Shown: positions 37,751 through 49,600 of the stretch, in pieces
Numbering within the stretch: the first letter of the stretch is position 1
Layout of the letters: each line of letters begins with the position of its first letter
Origin: Leptodontidium sp. MPI-SDFR-AT-0119
Lineage: Eukaryota; Ascomycota; Leotiomycetes; Helotiales; Leptodontidiaceae
Assembly: GCA_020726505.1 (NCBI GenBank)
Contig: JAHLEZ010000006.1
Span: forward strand, 2,604,001-2,668,000
DNA: 64,000 nt
Direction: 5' to 3'
The notes under the pieces: generated by a model
What the model was told of the DNA's origin: nothing
Seen by the model: only the letters and a program-made list of their open reading frames with translations
Database searches by the model: none
Made by a program: the position numbers and the translations under genes

Positions 37751-38755
37751 ATGGAAATCAGCCTCGACAGGGCTCAGTGGGAGGAGCATCTCCTCTGCTA
37801 TTTCACCGGGTCCACGGGAGAAGTCGGCGGTGACTTCGACTTTACAATTATGTGTAACACCAAGCGCCTCATCGTGACTGTCTCTCCCAGCCCTGATCCA
37901 GACGATAAAGCGAGGCTGCTCCTCTCGCAGTATAGCGAAGCAGGTCTAGATGACGAAGATCAAGTCCAAGATGAAATTATTGATATGATATTTGAAGCGG
38001 GATGGCGGATATTTGCTCAATTGGCACCGAGTCCCGAAAATAGAGCAGCGAGTTTCCCTACGAATCTGTATTCCGACTTATATCCAGAAACGTTCTATTT
38101 TCGTCTCGTCGTGGTCGGAGAAACTGCACAGATAAGACAAGAAAGCTCTCCACAACATCAGAATCACCACCTCTATCTCGTGACGAAAGACGGATTCCAT
38201 TGGCCAAAGTACCCAGCAAGAAACATAGTCGTGACGAAGAAACTTATGGGTACTGGCTACATAGCTAAAGTCACCGTGGATGGACAAAATATGTGTTGTA
38301 AAATCGGAACGATGACTTCGCGTGCGGCTGTGCAGCGGGAATACGAGTGTTTGCAGAAGATCGCGATAACTGCAGATGCCTCCTCCATCCGAGCTCCCAG
38401 ATTATTTGGCTTTGTGGTTGACGATGATGAGAACACTATTGGCATCCTACAAGATTTCATTCCTCATGAGTTTACTCTGGGGAGAGTTAAGGGCGGGCTC
38501 GCAATCGTTTCTCACGAGAAACGAAAAAGGTGGGTAGAACAAATTAGACGGACCGTTGAGCAGTTGCATGAGGTCGGGGTGGTATGGGGGGATGGAAAAC
38601 CAGATAATGTTCTTGTTCATGCGGAGACTTATGACTGTTGGTTAGTTGATTTCGGGGGCAGCTGGACAGATGATTGGGTGGATGCAGAACTACAGGAAAC
38701 TTAGGCAGGAGACAAGCAAGCTGTGGTGAAGATTATGGATTTTTTGACCTCTTAA
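37751..38755 (+). pseudogene. small protein-kinase-like gene, last 17 codons cut off by a TAG
   Basis: The frame from ATG 37751 runs 317 codons to TAG at 38702-38704. It then stays open for 16 more sense codons to TAA at 38753-38755, and that extension reads like the natural C-terminus (A-G-D-K-Q-A-V-V-K-I-M-D-F-L). Kinase landmarks: C-C-K-I-G with the likely ATP-site Lys near 183, V-V-W-G-D-G-K-P-D-N-V-L-V near 278 (catalytic-loop Asp, Lys, Asn), and L-V-D-F-G-G-S near 300 (metal-binding DFG). The C-lobe beyond DFG is very short, as in fungal kinase-like/phosphotransferase genes of this type. It may still make a functional 317-residue protein, since the catalytic motifs are intact. Confidence 0.65.
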
Positions 38756-40714
38756 TAATGCTTGCAGAATGGAACTTGGTCACTCTAGTAGAATAAGATA
38801 CAGATTCTCGGCAGGGTTTGTTAGCGCTGCCTGATAATCCGGGCATTCTGGAAGCTGCTCAAGCTTACCGTTGAGTGCAGCGAGGGGTCTAAGATCTTAT
38901 CCAGGTCGTGGTTCGACGATATCGATACGTTTCCTTGGGTGTAGTTACTTTCCGGTGTAAACGCGTACTTTCAAGAATCGTCTCCAGCAGAGCTCCCAGG
39001 ACCCATGATTACCCAGGGATCAATGTCAGGAAGGCCGTTATGTCCATAATGTGAACAAGTTCGATCAGATCAGAGACAGGTGGGAGTTGAGGCCTACGCC
39101 GGACGCTGGACAGTGTGAAGTAAACCCCGCTGTTGCAGTTCTTGGTCTCACGCTACTGGTTGGCTTTGCATTGGCGGTGATCCAGGATCATTGGTCTTAA
39201 TTGGCCCTTAGATGCTCCCACGGATATCACTGTTCGTCATTGGTGGTCGTGGTTAGTTTAAGTGGGTGTTGGAAGGTTAAATGCTAGGAGGTCGTTCGCT
39301 TAGGACTGGAGGAGGAGGATTCAGATCATCCCGGATCATGATCTTGTTAATAAATACCACCTTCACAACAAAGATAGTACGAAGAAAGCAATTTGAAAAC
39401 TATAAATCCGAGGTAATTCCCTCTGTCCTTTAGCAAATTTAAACTCAGTTGCTTTTCAAGTCTCCTTCACTATCTTACGCTTCTTTACATCTAGCAACAT
39501 CATGTGCGCTATTCAACTCATCGCTTGCGAGATCCACAGCGCAACTGCCCGTGCTTATACCCTCTGTGTTATGTTGTATAAGAGACCTTTTGCCTGTATT
39601 AACGTTCTATATATGCAGAGACTAAGCGTAGCCCTTCCTCGGGCCATTCGCGCTATAAGTATGAAGTCGGCATTTCCCCCCCTGAAAACAACTCTATCCA
39701 AAACGTGCTAGTCTAATATCTCTTAGACTTCATCCCACGGCTTTAACCGTAACAGCGCAGGCAAGAACTAGGGGATCGATACTAACTACCGTGCTGCTCG
39801 AGAGGTCATGTCTCTGGCCCTGGCGGCCTTGAAGCTGCGCGAGCGGGCATCAATGGCATATGAAACTTTGCCACAGCTATTGCTTGAACGGAGGGAATAC
39901 TAGCTAGTACAGACATCACGAGCGGGGCTGTTGAGGATAGCTCGAAGCTTGGAAATAGTATATTACGAGCAGGAACTATTATCACAGGACTTCGTTAGTA
40001 TTGGTTTCAGTGATTGATATTAAATTGACTGGCTATTTTACAGTGCTAGGTATGCTGTATATAGGCTCTGTAATCTTTCGGCGATTACAGTGGCGAAGCC
40101 CTGTAAACATAGCCGAAAAGCTTCCAAAGCTTCAGCAACTCCAGCGCTGATATAGCCTGTATTACAAATCAACAGCCCCCTTCCGTAGCATGAAGCAATT
40201 CCTGAAAATCCGCTTCCGTATTCCATAAGGTAGCTAACAGGAAGCCTACCCTAGCTGATCACGGGTCGGAAGTAAGAAGCAACTTGATGACGAAGATAGC
40301 GTGCCAAGAATTTAAGCGAGAATCAACAAGGCACGCACTAAACAACTGCAGTCAAGTGTACGTATTTCCTCAATGTCCTATCAATCTTATTCAGATCAGC
40401 TTAGAGTGTTTGGCATATATGTGATTCCCAATTCAAAATATTTATAAATTTACTTTGTTGAAGAGATAGCACCAATAAGGGAAAGAGGAGGGTTAACGAT
40501 CCATGGGGGGAGCTCAGGGGCTGGGGAAAGTCGCGATTTGGAGAGAGATTCACGATCCCAGTTTATGTTTCTTAAAGGCTTCAAAACATTTAGATCCCTG
40601 TTTTTGCTATTCCTTTTCTAGGGGCAAGAAGGGCACAAATGTTCATCACAGCGAAAAATCAAATCCTCAGCAAATCCCCATCTCAATCATGCCACCACTC
40701 ATGACCCAATACGT
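38756..40714. other. intergenic, no gene recognised
   Basis: Two kilobases. A 69-codon frame at 39502-39711 follows an AT-rich, promoter-like stretch, but the sequence after it is full of stops in all frames. It may be a decayed gene. Nothing else is supported. Confidence 0.4.
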
Positions 40715-42174
40715 TTAATTGACAGCCTTGGTACCAAAAACGATCGCTTCCATGAACCTAACATTGTTGAACTTCCAGTGCGAAAGGTCTTTGTAAGTTC
40801 CTCTATGCATAGCATCATCCGGGTCCTGACCAGCTGCGAAACAGAGTGTTAGTATTGACCCCTGAAAATAGATGTGCTGAGGAGTCACTTACTCTCAATC
40901 ATTCTCATTCTCGCAGCCCGGTTGATGTTCTGACAGTTTCTAATCTCCCACATCATCGCCTTTTCAATTTCCTCCCAAGTAGGTCTTGCCGGGATACCGA
41001 ACCTAGCGATGAAGTTGGTATGGAGGAGGTTGATTGGGCTTTGGCGGGGTTCGATCAACTCCAGGTCGGGAGATCCAAAGGCGGCGCAGCTACCGACCAC
41101 GACGACCATCTCTTCGGTATCGAACTTAGCAACGATATCCAGGAAGCGTGGACGGATCCTACCGCCACACATCAAGCGGGTCCAGACATCGAGGGCAAGA
41201 GCGAACTTTGGGATGCACTTCGGAAGTAGGGCTCTAGAGAGGCGATTAAAGACTGTTACCCATTCACAGTCACTGATTGCAATGGCAGAGACCCAGACAA
41301 TGTCAACTTCGGGGTTCATGTAGACCAGTTCTGTACCAACCCAGCCCTTGTTGAGCTGCTGTTGAACTGTCAATGCTTCGACTCTGGACTCATGGCAGAC
41401 GGCGCTGAGGTTGGTGCGGGGTCGACAGAAGTTTCCTCTCAAACCAGCAGTTGGAATGACGATGCCTGCGGCGATTGTTTGTGGTCTGTAAAGGGCCTTC
41501 TTCCAGACCATGCGGCGGATCTCCAACGGCAGTTTGGGGAAGGAGGCGAAACTTTCAAGTGGCGCTCCTGGAGTAGCAAGTGGAGGGTTCTCAATGGCAA
41601 GGGACTTGATGAGGCCTTTGATGTTGCTAGCGGCGAGCGAGTAATTCTCTCTCTCCAAGGTTTTAATTGTCAGAATCAATTTCTCAATGATGTGGCAGCT
41701 GATTGGTAATGTAGTGACTCCAAGCTCTCGCACTTCCTTGACCAGTTGTAAGATTCTGTCGCCACCGAAAGAACCAGTTGTATTCCCGAATCGAGAAATA
41801 TGGGGAGGAGAGAGAGGTATTGAGAGAGAAGAGGTCATTTGACGGACCAAATCAGCTTCCTCGTTGACTTGAGGCAACGGTACGACTACTCCAACAGCAG
41901 TGGGAATGTAGCCCGGGACGGAAGACAGACTCGGCTCAGAGTTGGGATCTTGGTTGGTCGACATGACTAGAGAAGAATCGAAGTTTCGGAGGAACAGCAG
42001 CCTTGCTAGAAGAAGATCTAAGGGTGGCGAACTAATCTCTTGAAGACCAAATCTAAGATCAGGAGGCAATGTACATTGCTCGTGTAAAGATCGCGTTATT
42101 GTTGTGGAATGTGAAGATCGAGAATCTCCAAAAGAAGGAGATTGGATCTCGAAAATGTTTGTGTTTAGATCCAA
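40715..42174 (-). CDS. 2EXR-domain protein (copy 3), 466 aa, 2 exons
   Basis: Exon 1 is 42174-40893 and exon 2 is 40833-40715; donor GTAAGT, branch ACTAAC, acceptor CAG, phase 1. The Ser/Pro-rich N-terminus (about 1-200) is followed by F-P-K-L-P-L-E-I-R-R-M-V-W (first E-x-R), V-C-H-E-S-R-V-E-A (second E-x-R), then E-E-M-V-V-V-V-G and I-E-P-R-Q-S. The 119-nt last exon encodes G-Q-D-P-D ... W-K-F-N-N-V-R-F-M-E-A. M-S-T-N-Q-D (41964) is a possible alternative start. It lies tail to head with copy 4 (same strand, 667 bp apart), so a tandem duplication is likely. Function unknown. Confidence 0.86.
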
Positions 42175-42841
42175 AGGCTTGAAGTATTTGATCTCGACGC
42201 GCTGGCTCTTATAGAATTTGTTTTGGCGAAAGGCTTGCAGGAAGATTCACTGGAGAACTTAGGCAAATATAATTTCTGCCTGAACGACATGCCTCCAACT
42301 TGAAGAGCGCTTGGTGCGAGAGCTGTTTCTGTATAATTCTAGAAGATTGATCCTGTCTGATGAATTAACCTTGAGTGAGGTGATCTCGCACAGTCTTCAA
42401 AAATAGTTAGGCTTGAAGGGAAATCTAACAGTGTGAGCCTAAGTAGTCAAAATTCATTGGTAAATGGGACAAAATATGTGGAGTTACATTAATTCCCACG
42501 GTAGAGTTAAGGGTACTAAGCTGCTCGACTAATTTCTAGAGCACTTGGCTGTACCTCATTTTGCGGAGCGTGGGACATGACAAAGCATAGTTGTGTTCTC
42601 AAACTCGGAAAGAGAAGAGGGTGTGGGATCATTTCAAACATTTGTTTCAGCTTAATTAAGTTCAATTCAGATGAAAGCACATTCACAAGCATTTGAGGTG
42701 ATCTGTGACGAAAGCGCGCGTTGTTCATTTTCTTATTTACACTCCTTGGATGAGCTGCTCGCCAGGTTTGCAAAATCAAACCCACCCCGCACGAAGTATC
42801 CCATGATACTTTAATATGCTACCCCCAGACCCTTTGCTTGC

Positions 42842-44351
42842 TTAACAACTGTTTAGTTCATCATAAGTAGTCGCTTCCACCAGCTTGACATTATTGAATC
42901 GCCATGTATCAACATTTCCAAAGTTTCCCCTATAGAGAAAAGCATCAGGATTATACCCCCCTAGAAAGATAAGTTAATGAGGAACAGAATTCGGTGTATC
43001 GGAGTCAGTTTAGGAGGTCTTGTCACTCACTTGCAATTATATCTTCTCTGGCCTCGTGCTTTTCCGCCTTAGCTCGACGAATTTCCTCTCTAAAGAATTC
43101 TTCAAGTTCTCCCCAGCTAGACGCAACAATCGACAGAGCAGCTGGAATGAGCGCAGAAGGTAATGCACGAGGTTCGGTAAAGACAACGTTTTGAGATCGG
43201 AACGCCATAACGCTCCCAACCACGACAAAAATCTCCTCCGCGCCGTGCTTTACTAGATTAGGAAGGAATAGCGAAGGGCATTTCATAAGATGGCTGTAAG
43301 CAGCAAGGCTAAAGGCCAACTTGGGATGACGAGGATAGATGACACCCCCCGAGAACCTTTGAAGTATCGCGATGACATGTGATAGTGTGCGCTCATTGAG
43401 ATTTTTGTCCACGTCCACCCACAAGACGTCAGCCTCAACGTTGCGGTAGATGGCTTGCTCTGGCGGACTTTTCCAGCTGAGACGCTCTTGAATGTCCAGA
43501 GCCTCTCGTCGAGCTTCTTGCGAGACAGCATTCAGAATGCAACGAGATCCGCTGGGTCTTATTGTTTCCCCCGATGGGTATTCAAAATATAGAACTTCTT
43601 GAGGGCTATAGCCGATAGATATAACTTGCGGGATCAACAAAGCTTCGCGCCATATCATGCGACGCAACTCCAGAGGAAGCTTGGGGAACAGTGTGAAGAC
43701 TATTGCAGGGGTTGTTGAAGATTTGATGGGCTCGGAAGTGGCAGTGGCACTGGCGATTGTTGTTTTCAGTGCTGAGTGGTCTGTCTGCGAGGTGGTGAGA
43801 CCAGGGATGGATGCGGGTGGCTCGGCTGGAAGCTGTACTAATGGAGGGGCAGAGCCTTGAGCTTTTTGTAGCAGGGCAATTGCCTCAGCGATGGAAGTAG
43901 ATTGCTCGGTGATGGTGCTCGCTATAGGATCTGCGTTATCGGGGAGAGGGTGAGCACTCAGGCTTGATGCCTTCTGCGCAAGACCCTGTTCGTCTGCCAT
44001 GAGGCCCGAGTTGTCCAATGATGGGGTAACCATTGTCTTCTTGATTTTCACCGAAGAACTGAAGATGTCGAGGAGGTCAGGATCAAATGGGCTGAAAAGG
44101 TGACTCTGCCGTAATGGCGACCCGAGTAATCTGGTGGAAATTGGGGTGCGTGTCAGCGCCAATTGAGAGGCTTGCCTGGTGACTGAAAAGCTCACTGTTC
44201 TTTGAAGTGAGCCGTTGGGTCGTGGTTGCGGATGGCGGTGGAGGTGGCACGCCTGGGGAGGAAAGTTTCGAAGGCTCTTGTCTCCTGTATAAATAGAGAT
44301 ATTCGAAGATGCTAACCAAATTAGTGGAAGGGGGAGGGGGGAGGTAGACAC
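42842..44351 (-). CDS. 2EXR-domain protein (copy 4), 479 aa, 2 exons
   Basis: Exon 1 is 44351-43031 and exon 2 is 42960-42842; donor GTGAGT, acceptor CTAG, phase 1. The second exon is 119 nt, exactly as in copy 3. A long low-complexity N-terminus (about 1-220) precedes F-T-L-F-P-K-L-P-L-E-L-R-R-M-I-W and V-S-Q-E-A-R-R-E-A, the two E-x-R blocks. E-E-I-F-V-V-V-G and T-E-P-R follow. The last exon starts G-Y-N-P-D-A-F and includes W-R-F-N-N-V-K-L-V-E-A. The true start may be the internal M-V-T-P-S near residue 108. No catalytic motif; function unknown. Confidence 0.86.
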
Positions 44352-45567
44352 GTGCTCAAAGGTGAACGAGATGGGCCTACCTAGGTAAGTAGAAGCACAC
44401 AGATGGTGCGGCCATCTCTAGCGAATTGAGACATCTTATTGTTTTCCGGATTCATTCTAATTGAAGAGTGCGAATAATCAAAATGCTATTCCATTCACTG
44501 CTTACGACTGCTTCTGGTAACGCAGTCTTTGTTTACTCAGGGTGTGAATGTCTGGCCTGCGGTTGGCAGGCCGCCAAAGCCATAAGTCGTATCTCATTGC
44601 AGGGCTACCTCTCATCAGATTCTCGTGAATATTACAAAAAGATCTAATAAGACGAGAGCGTGAAATCTCCTGCCCCCTTCCTCTCGATCAATCACACAAC
44701 ACATCTCGGATCGCATCCTCGCCTACTTTGCCTCCCACGCCAAGAGACGAAAGAGAGGCTTGAAGCCATTCACCTATTGAAACGACCAATTTACCAGACC
44801 CAAAGGAGAGTAGATCTCGGGGCAAAGTCCCCGCTTCAAAGCTCTCCCCTCAGCCTTAGCCTCGTGGTTCTGGGAAGCAAACACTGGAATGCATTAACGA
44901 TTCGTTCGGTTGGCTTTTCATGCACACTCCCATTGACCAATCGCGGGGCAGCATTCCACAAGCTGGCTGGAGGTTTGGTTTTGACCCTCCCAAAACCCCC
45001 CGGTAGGCACTCGGAGAATATGTTTGCGCTTTGGGCGCTCTGTAATCTATTTTCAAAATGGTAAGGGTGAGGTGAGGTGAGGTCAGGGTTTTTATTTGGC
45101 GGTACTGCGACGTATATGATGGTTTTTAAGGTCTTGAAGGCGCTCGCGCGAACCATACCATTGAGAATTATAGCGCGGGTGAGGTCACACTGAGACTGTT
45201 TTGAAACGCGTAATTATACAGGCCCTGGAGCTTGTAAACTTGTAGGCGACGAGGAGCTTGAGCTTTGGGCTGGTGATGGAGGGAAATGATATGTTTTGCT
45301 TTTTGATTCTTAATGGGACGCGAGATAGACCGACCTTTCGAGCGACGCGATGGCGGACAATGCGGATCAGGTCTATTCACAAGCCCGAGCCCCAGAGCCC
45401 CTAATTTAGCCGAGACTATTGTTTTCGGGTCTGCATATCCAGATGCATTTCTTCCTGACTTTGCTTCAAATGCTATAACTTTCCGCTTGATACCAAAGAT
45501 GCGAAAGATCCCTTTGGTGCTGGAATTGGTGGTCGAGATGTTCCCTTTCCCACCCACCAGTTCTTAT

Positions 45568-45970
45568 GCATGATTAAGTCTTCCACTGCCCCGCCATGCA
45601 CTCCAGCATTTTCATCCCGCGTCGTATCTATGCATCCTGAACCGTACTGCAGATGATGCGTGGGAACTTGGGAAACAGACTATTATTGCGTATTTGGGTT
45701 TCTCTTAGTTTGTGATGCATTTTTGGCGATGCGTTTTTTAGCATGAGAGACTTGCTCACTGCCCCGCCATGCATTCCATTTTTTGGACTTTGTTGCAAGA
45801 TGCTAGCTACACTTTGAAGATTGATATTGGATGTGATGATGAAAGTCGAAATAGCTTTGCGCATTTCATAGCAAGAAATCTATTGTCTGCCTCCTCGTGG
45901 TTTGTCATCCAATGACTCGCTAGCGGTAATACGTTTGCATGAGTCTTCCACTGCCACGCGATGCGTCTCC
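45568..45970 (+). repeat. three dispersed copies of an about 37-bp unit
   Basis: Copies at 45568-45605, 45741-45777 and 45937-45970 share GCATGA, then a CTT..CACTGCC block and C-G-C-[C/G]-A-T-G-C. Spacings are about 173 and 196 bp. Sequences between copies do not obviously match. They lie 0.7-1.1 kb upstream of the large coiled-coil gene and could be regulatory or relics of an older tandem array. Confidence 0.6.
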
Positions 45971-46616
45971 CCCGTTTGTCCCACTCACTCACAGCTCTTT
46001 TCTTCCCCTCTGACCTTGCCAGATTCTCCTTCCATCCCCCCTCCCTCTATCTCGCTGTTATTCCACCTGTCTATGACTACCAAACCTTGACACTTGTCAG
46101 TGACAACAAAAGCAAGCATGGCATCATTTCGGGCCTGGTGTCGAATGAGATCATGCCCCCACTGCCCGTCCAGCGCACAACTGGAGTTTCGATTGCGATG
46201 CCCAATATACCCTCCGGAACAACAATAATCCGGCGGCCTAACCTTAAAATTTCAGGGGTTCCCTTCAGCCAAACGGGCGCCACAACACGTCTCTCCACTC
46301 AGACCAGCGACCCCCCTGACAAGCCCTGCGACAACACACCAAAGCACTTGGTGAAGCTGTCGTCCGTCAATCACGCATGAACACTCGACAACTACCCACC
46401 CATTGCTATATCACCACCGCGATATACCCAACTGGCGGGTGCGGGTCAGTTAAGGCAAGGCACGGCATAGGACTGGACAGCGCTGGTCCTGGCCAGACAT
46501 GATAGGATGGCACTATTGGTACACAACGGTGAGTAAGTATGTGTGGCAGCGGGCAAGGTAGGTGTGTCTGGGTTTCTGGTGAAGTAAAACTCTTCCTCTG
46601 TCTCTTCTTTGGCGCA

Positions 46617-46645
46617 TCTCTTTCTCTCTCTCTCTCTCTCTTTCC
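46617..46645 (+). promoter_or_regulatory. CT-rich pyrimidine tract in the leader of the large gene
   Basis: A nearly uninterrupted TC dinucleotide run ends 44 bp before the ATG at 46689. Pyrimidine tracts at this place are common in highly expressed filamentous-fungal promoters, close to transcription starts. Confidence 0.55.
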
Positions 46646-46688
46646 TTCGTCAACACCATATACAGTCCTTTCTTACCTTCGTTGCACC

Positions 46689-49600
46689 ATGGCGCCGAAT
46701 TCGCGCCCTCCCTTAACTTCACGCATCCGAGCCTCCTTCGAAGGCCGCCGCAAATCCTTCGAGGGAACCCGCAAACTCAGCAAATCCGGTCGAACGACCA
46801 CCGCAGACAGCAACAATGCCAGCCAGGAAGTCAGGAGTCCTACGACCATAGACTCCGAAGTCAACAGTCCGCTGCATACAAATGGCTTCATCACGCAAGA
46901 TCCCCAGTCCATACGACATGCCGTCGATCAAGCTATCAACGGTGAAGCATTCCAGAATGCCATTGCTGCCAACCTCGCGAAACTCATAAAACCCTCTATT
47001 AAGTCCGCCCTGGATACAATACAACCCGTGGTGGAAGCGGTCTATTCCCACGAACTCCTTCTGCGGAAAACGAATCAAAGTGTGGAGGATGTTTTGTCAC
47101 GGATGGATACGAATGCAGAGACTGCGGCAGCGAGGAGGGAATCCTTTATCGATTCTACATATGTCGCTCCAGGAACCCCGGCGAATGGAGAAAAGTCTGC
47201 AGATGCAGTGGAGGGAACCGTAATATCGAGAGGACCCGGTGGACCAAATTTCAACCAGTTCAAGCAGTTGATGGAGGAACACAATGCAAAAACACTTGCA
47301 ACTATTTCCGAGTCCATCGAATCGAATACCACCAAAATAGCTGAATTGGCACAAGGAGTCAGTGATATCGATGCCTCCATTGGGCCCACGAAAGAGAGTA
47401 TCGATTTTTTGAAGTCTGCTTCCGAACAGGCGACTACCACATCCTCGGTTTTACAAGCACAATTAGACCAATTGAAGGCAGATATTGGGCAGATCATCGA
47501 AGCTATTGGGGCGGATTTGGGCAAGAATATCCAAGCCATCAGCGAGAAATCTGGAGCGGCAAGCGCCGAATTAATTTCTTCACATACTACCAAGCTGGAT
47601 CTTATTTCTACGGATCTGGCTGCTTTGAAGGGACATGCAGATACAGTCGAGAAGATTGATGTCATATCCTCAGAGCTTGTTGCCCTAAAAGCTAGTGTTG
47701 AGACAGGTAATGCCGCAAATTCGGAAGGGTTCGCAAGCGTTCTCGGAGCAGTTGGAGAACATGCTACATCTCTAATCGACATCAAGGAGAAGGCACCACA
47801 TCCCGATATCCTTGCAGCATTGCAAAAATCCAACGATTCTCACGCCCTGCATGCCACGACATTATCGGAACTCAAAGAGCGATCTCTTGGCACTGCGCCA
47901 GCCCCTGTTGTCTCAGAAGGCGGCAGTGTCGATCACTCGGCCGCCCTTCAAACCATTCAAGCAGACCTCACAGCACTTAAGGAGAATATCGCCGCCGGCC
48001 TCACAAACAACACCGACTTGGAGGCGAAAATCGATACGGTGCTCACCACGATTGAGGAGCAGAAAGCCGGACATCCAGGTGTGGATATCTTGGCTGCTGT
48101 GAAACAGTCCAACGAGTCGCATGCAGCTCATGCGGCTGCATTGGACAGTCTCAAATCTAGCAGTGCCGATGTTAACCCGGAGTTGGGTGCTCAGGTTGCT
48201 GGTATTCTGGGGAAACTGGACGAGCATAGTGCTACCCTGAATGAGATCAAATCCTTTGGTGGGACTCATACTGCTGCGTTGGAAGGCATCAAATCGACGA
48301 CTTCTGGATCTCCTACCGCTGCTAACGACCTCACGGCTCAAATCGCCACTATCATTGCAAAACTCGACACGCATACTGCGGTATTGGACGATATCAAGGG
48401 AGTTAGCTCTGCAGCCACAGAGTCCGCCCCCCTAGATAACAGTGATCTCACCGCTCAAATTGGGGCCATCGTCACGAAGCTCGACACCCATGCTGCGACG
48501 CTGGATGAGATCAAGGGTCTAAGTGGAGTCCACGCCACTGCACTTGAAAGCCACGGTACAGCGCTGGAAAGCATCAAATCAGTTGCTACAGAGAGTGTGC
48601 CTGTAGATAATGGGGATCTCGCTACTCAAATCGCCGCGATCGTGGCCAAGCTTGACTCCCACGGAGCTGCTCTGGACGAAATCAAGACTCATACCACGGC
48701 CCTTGAAAGCCATGGTTCCGCCTTGGACGAGATCAAGACATCCACTGTTACCCATACTTCCGCTCTCGAGAATCATGGCGCTGCTATAGCAGGGTTCAAA
48801 TCACTGAGCGCCACTTCGACAGCCGAATATGGCAATTCTGCTTTGGAAAGCCAGATCGCTGCTATTATGGCTACTCTCGAAGGTCATGGTTCTGCTTTGG
48901 ACGACATCAAAGAGAGTACTGGCACTCACGTCAATGTCCTTGAGAGCCACGGGACGATCCTAGAGGATCTCAAGTCTGTGAGGGCTAGCCTACCGGCTGA
49001 GGGAACTGAACTGTCTGCCCTCGAAACCAAGATTAGTGCCATTATCGCCACCCTCGAAGCTCACGGTGTCGCATTGGATGAAATCAAAACTACCAGCGGA
49101 TCTCACTCATCAGTATTAGATGAAATAAAGACCTTTGGCACCACACACGCGGCAGCTCTCGAATGCCACGGTACTGTGCTAGAAAATATCAAGTCTCGTA
49201 GCGTTGAATCGGCATCTACCGAGAGTGGATATGCTGCTCTAGAAGGCCAGATGACTGACCTGGTTGCCAAACTTGAGTCTCATACCGCGGTGCTGGACGA
49301 GATCAAAGCCAGTACTGGATCTCACTCCTTGCTTTTGGATGAGATCAAACTTGCCGGCACCACACACGCCGACGCCCTAGAGGCCATCAAATCACCTGCT
49401 CTCCCGGCAATACCTGCCGCAGACCCCAGCAATCTCGCAGCTCTGGAGATCCAGATCGGATCTATTATCAGCACTCTCGAAACTCACAGCGCAGCATGGA
49501 ATGAAATCAAGGCTAGGAGCGATCCGATCAGCACAGGAGTTGTGCCAACCGAGCCTGGAAGCCGAAGTTCCACGCCAGAAGGGCCTTTTACAACCATCAT

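Larger units (their letters stand above)
44352..46688. other. long 5' region of the giant repeat-protein gene; contains dispersed 37-bp repeats and a CT tract
   Basis: The 2.3 kb upstream of the start at 46689 holds no supported gene; a 139-codon frame at 45961-46380 lacks family features. Three related copies of a short unit lie at 45568-45605, 45741-45777 and 45937-45970, and a pyrimidine tract sits just before the start codon. Confidence 0.5.

Noticed and set aside
39502..39711. 69-codon plus-strand frame after an AT-rich promoter-like stretch
   Set aside because: No homology pattern, and the sequence after it has stops in all frames.
45961..46380. 139-codon plus-strand frame upstream of the giant gene
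   Set aside because: Low-complexity Pro/Ser content, no domain, and it lies in the expected promoter and leader of the large gene.
46539..46688. Upstream in-frame ATG extending the giant protein by 50 residues
   Set aside because: The extension is translated from the CT tract and has a poor start context. The ATG at 46689 has CACCATGG.
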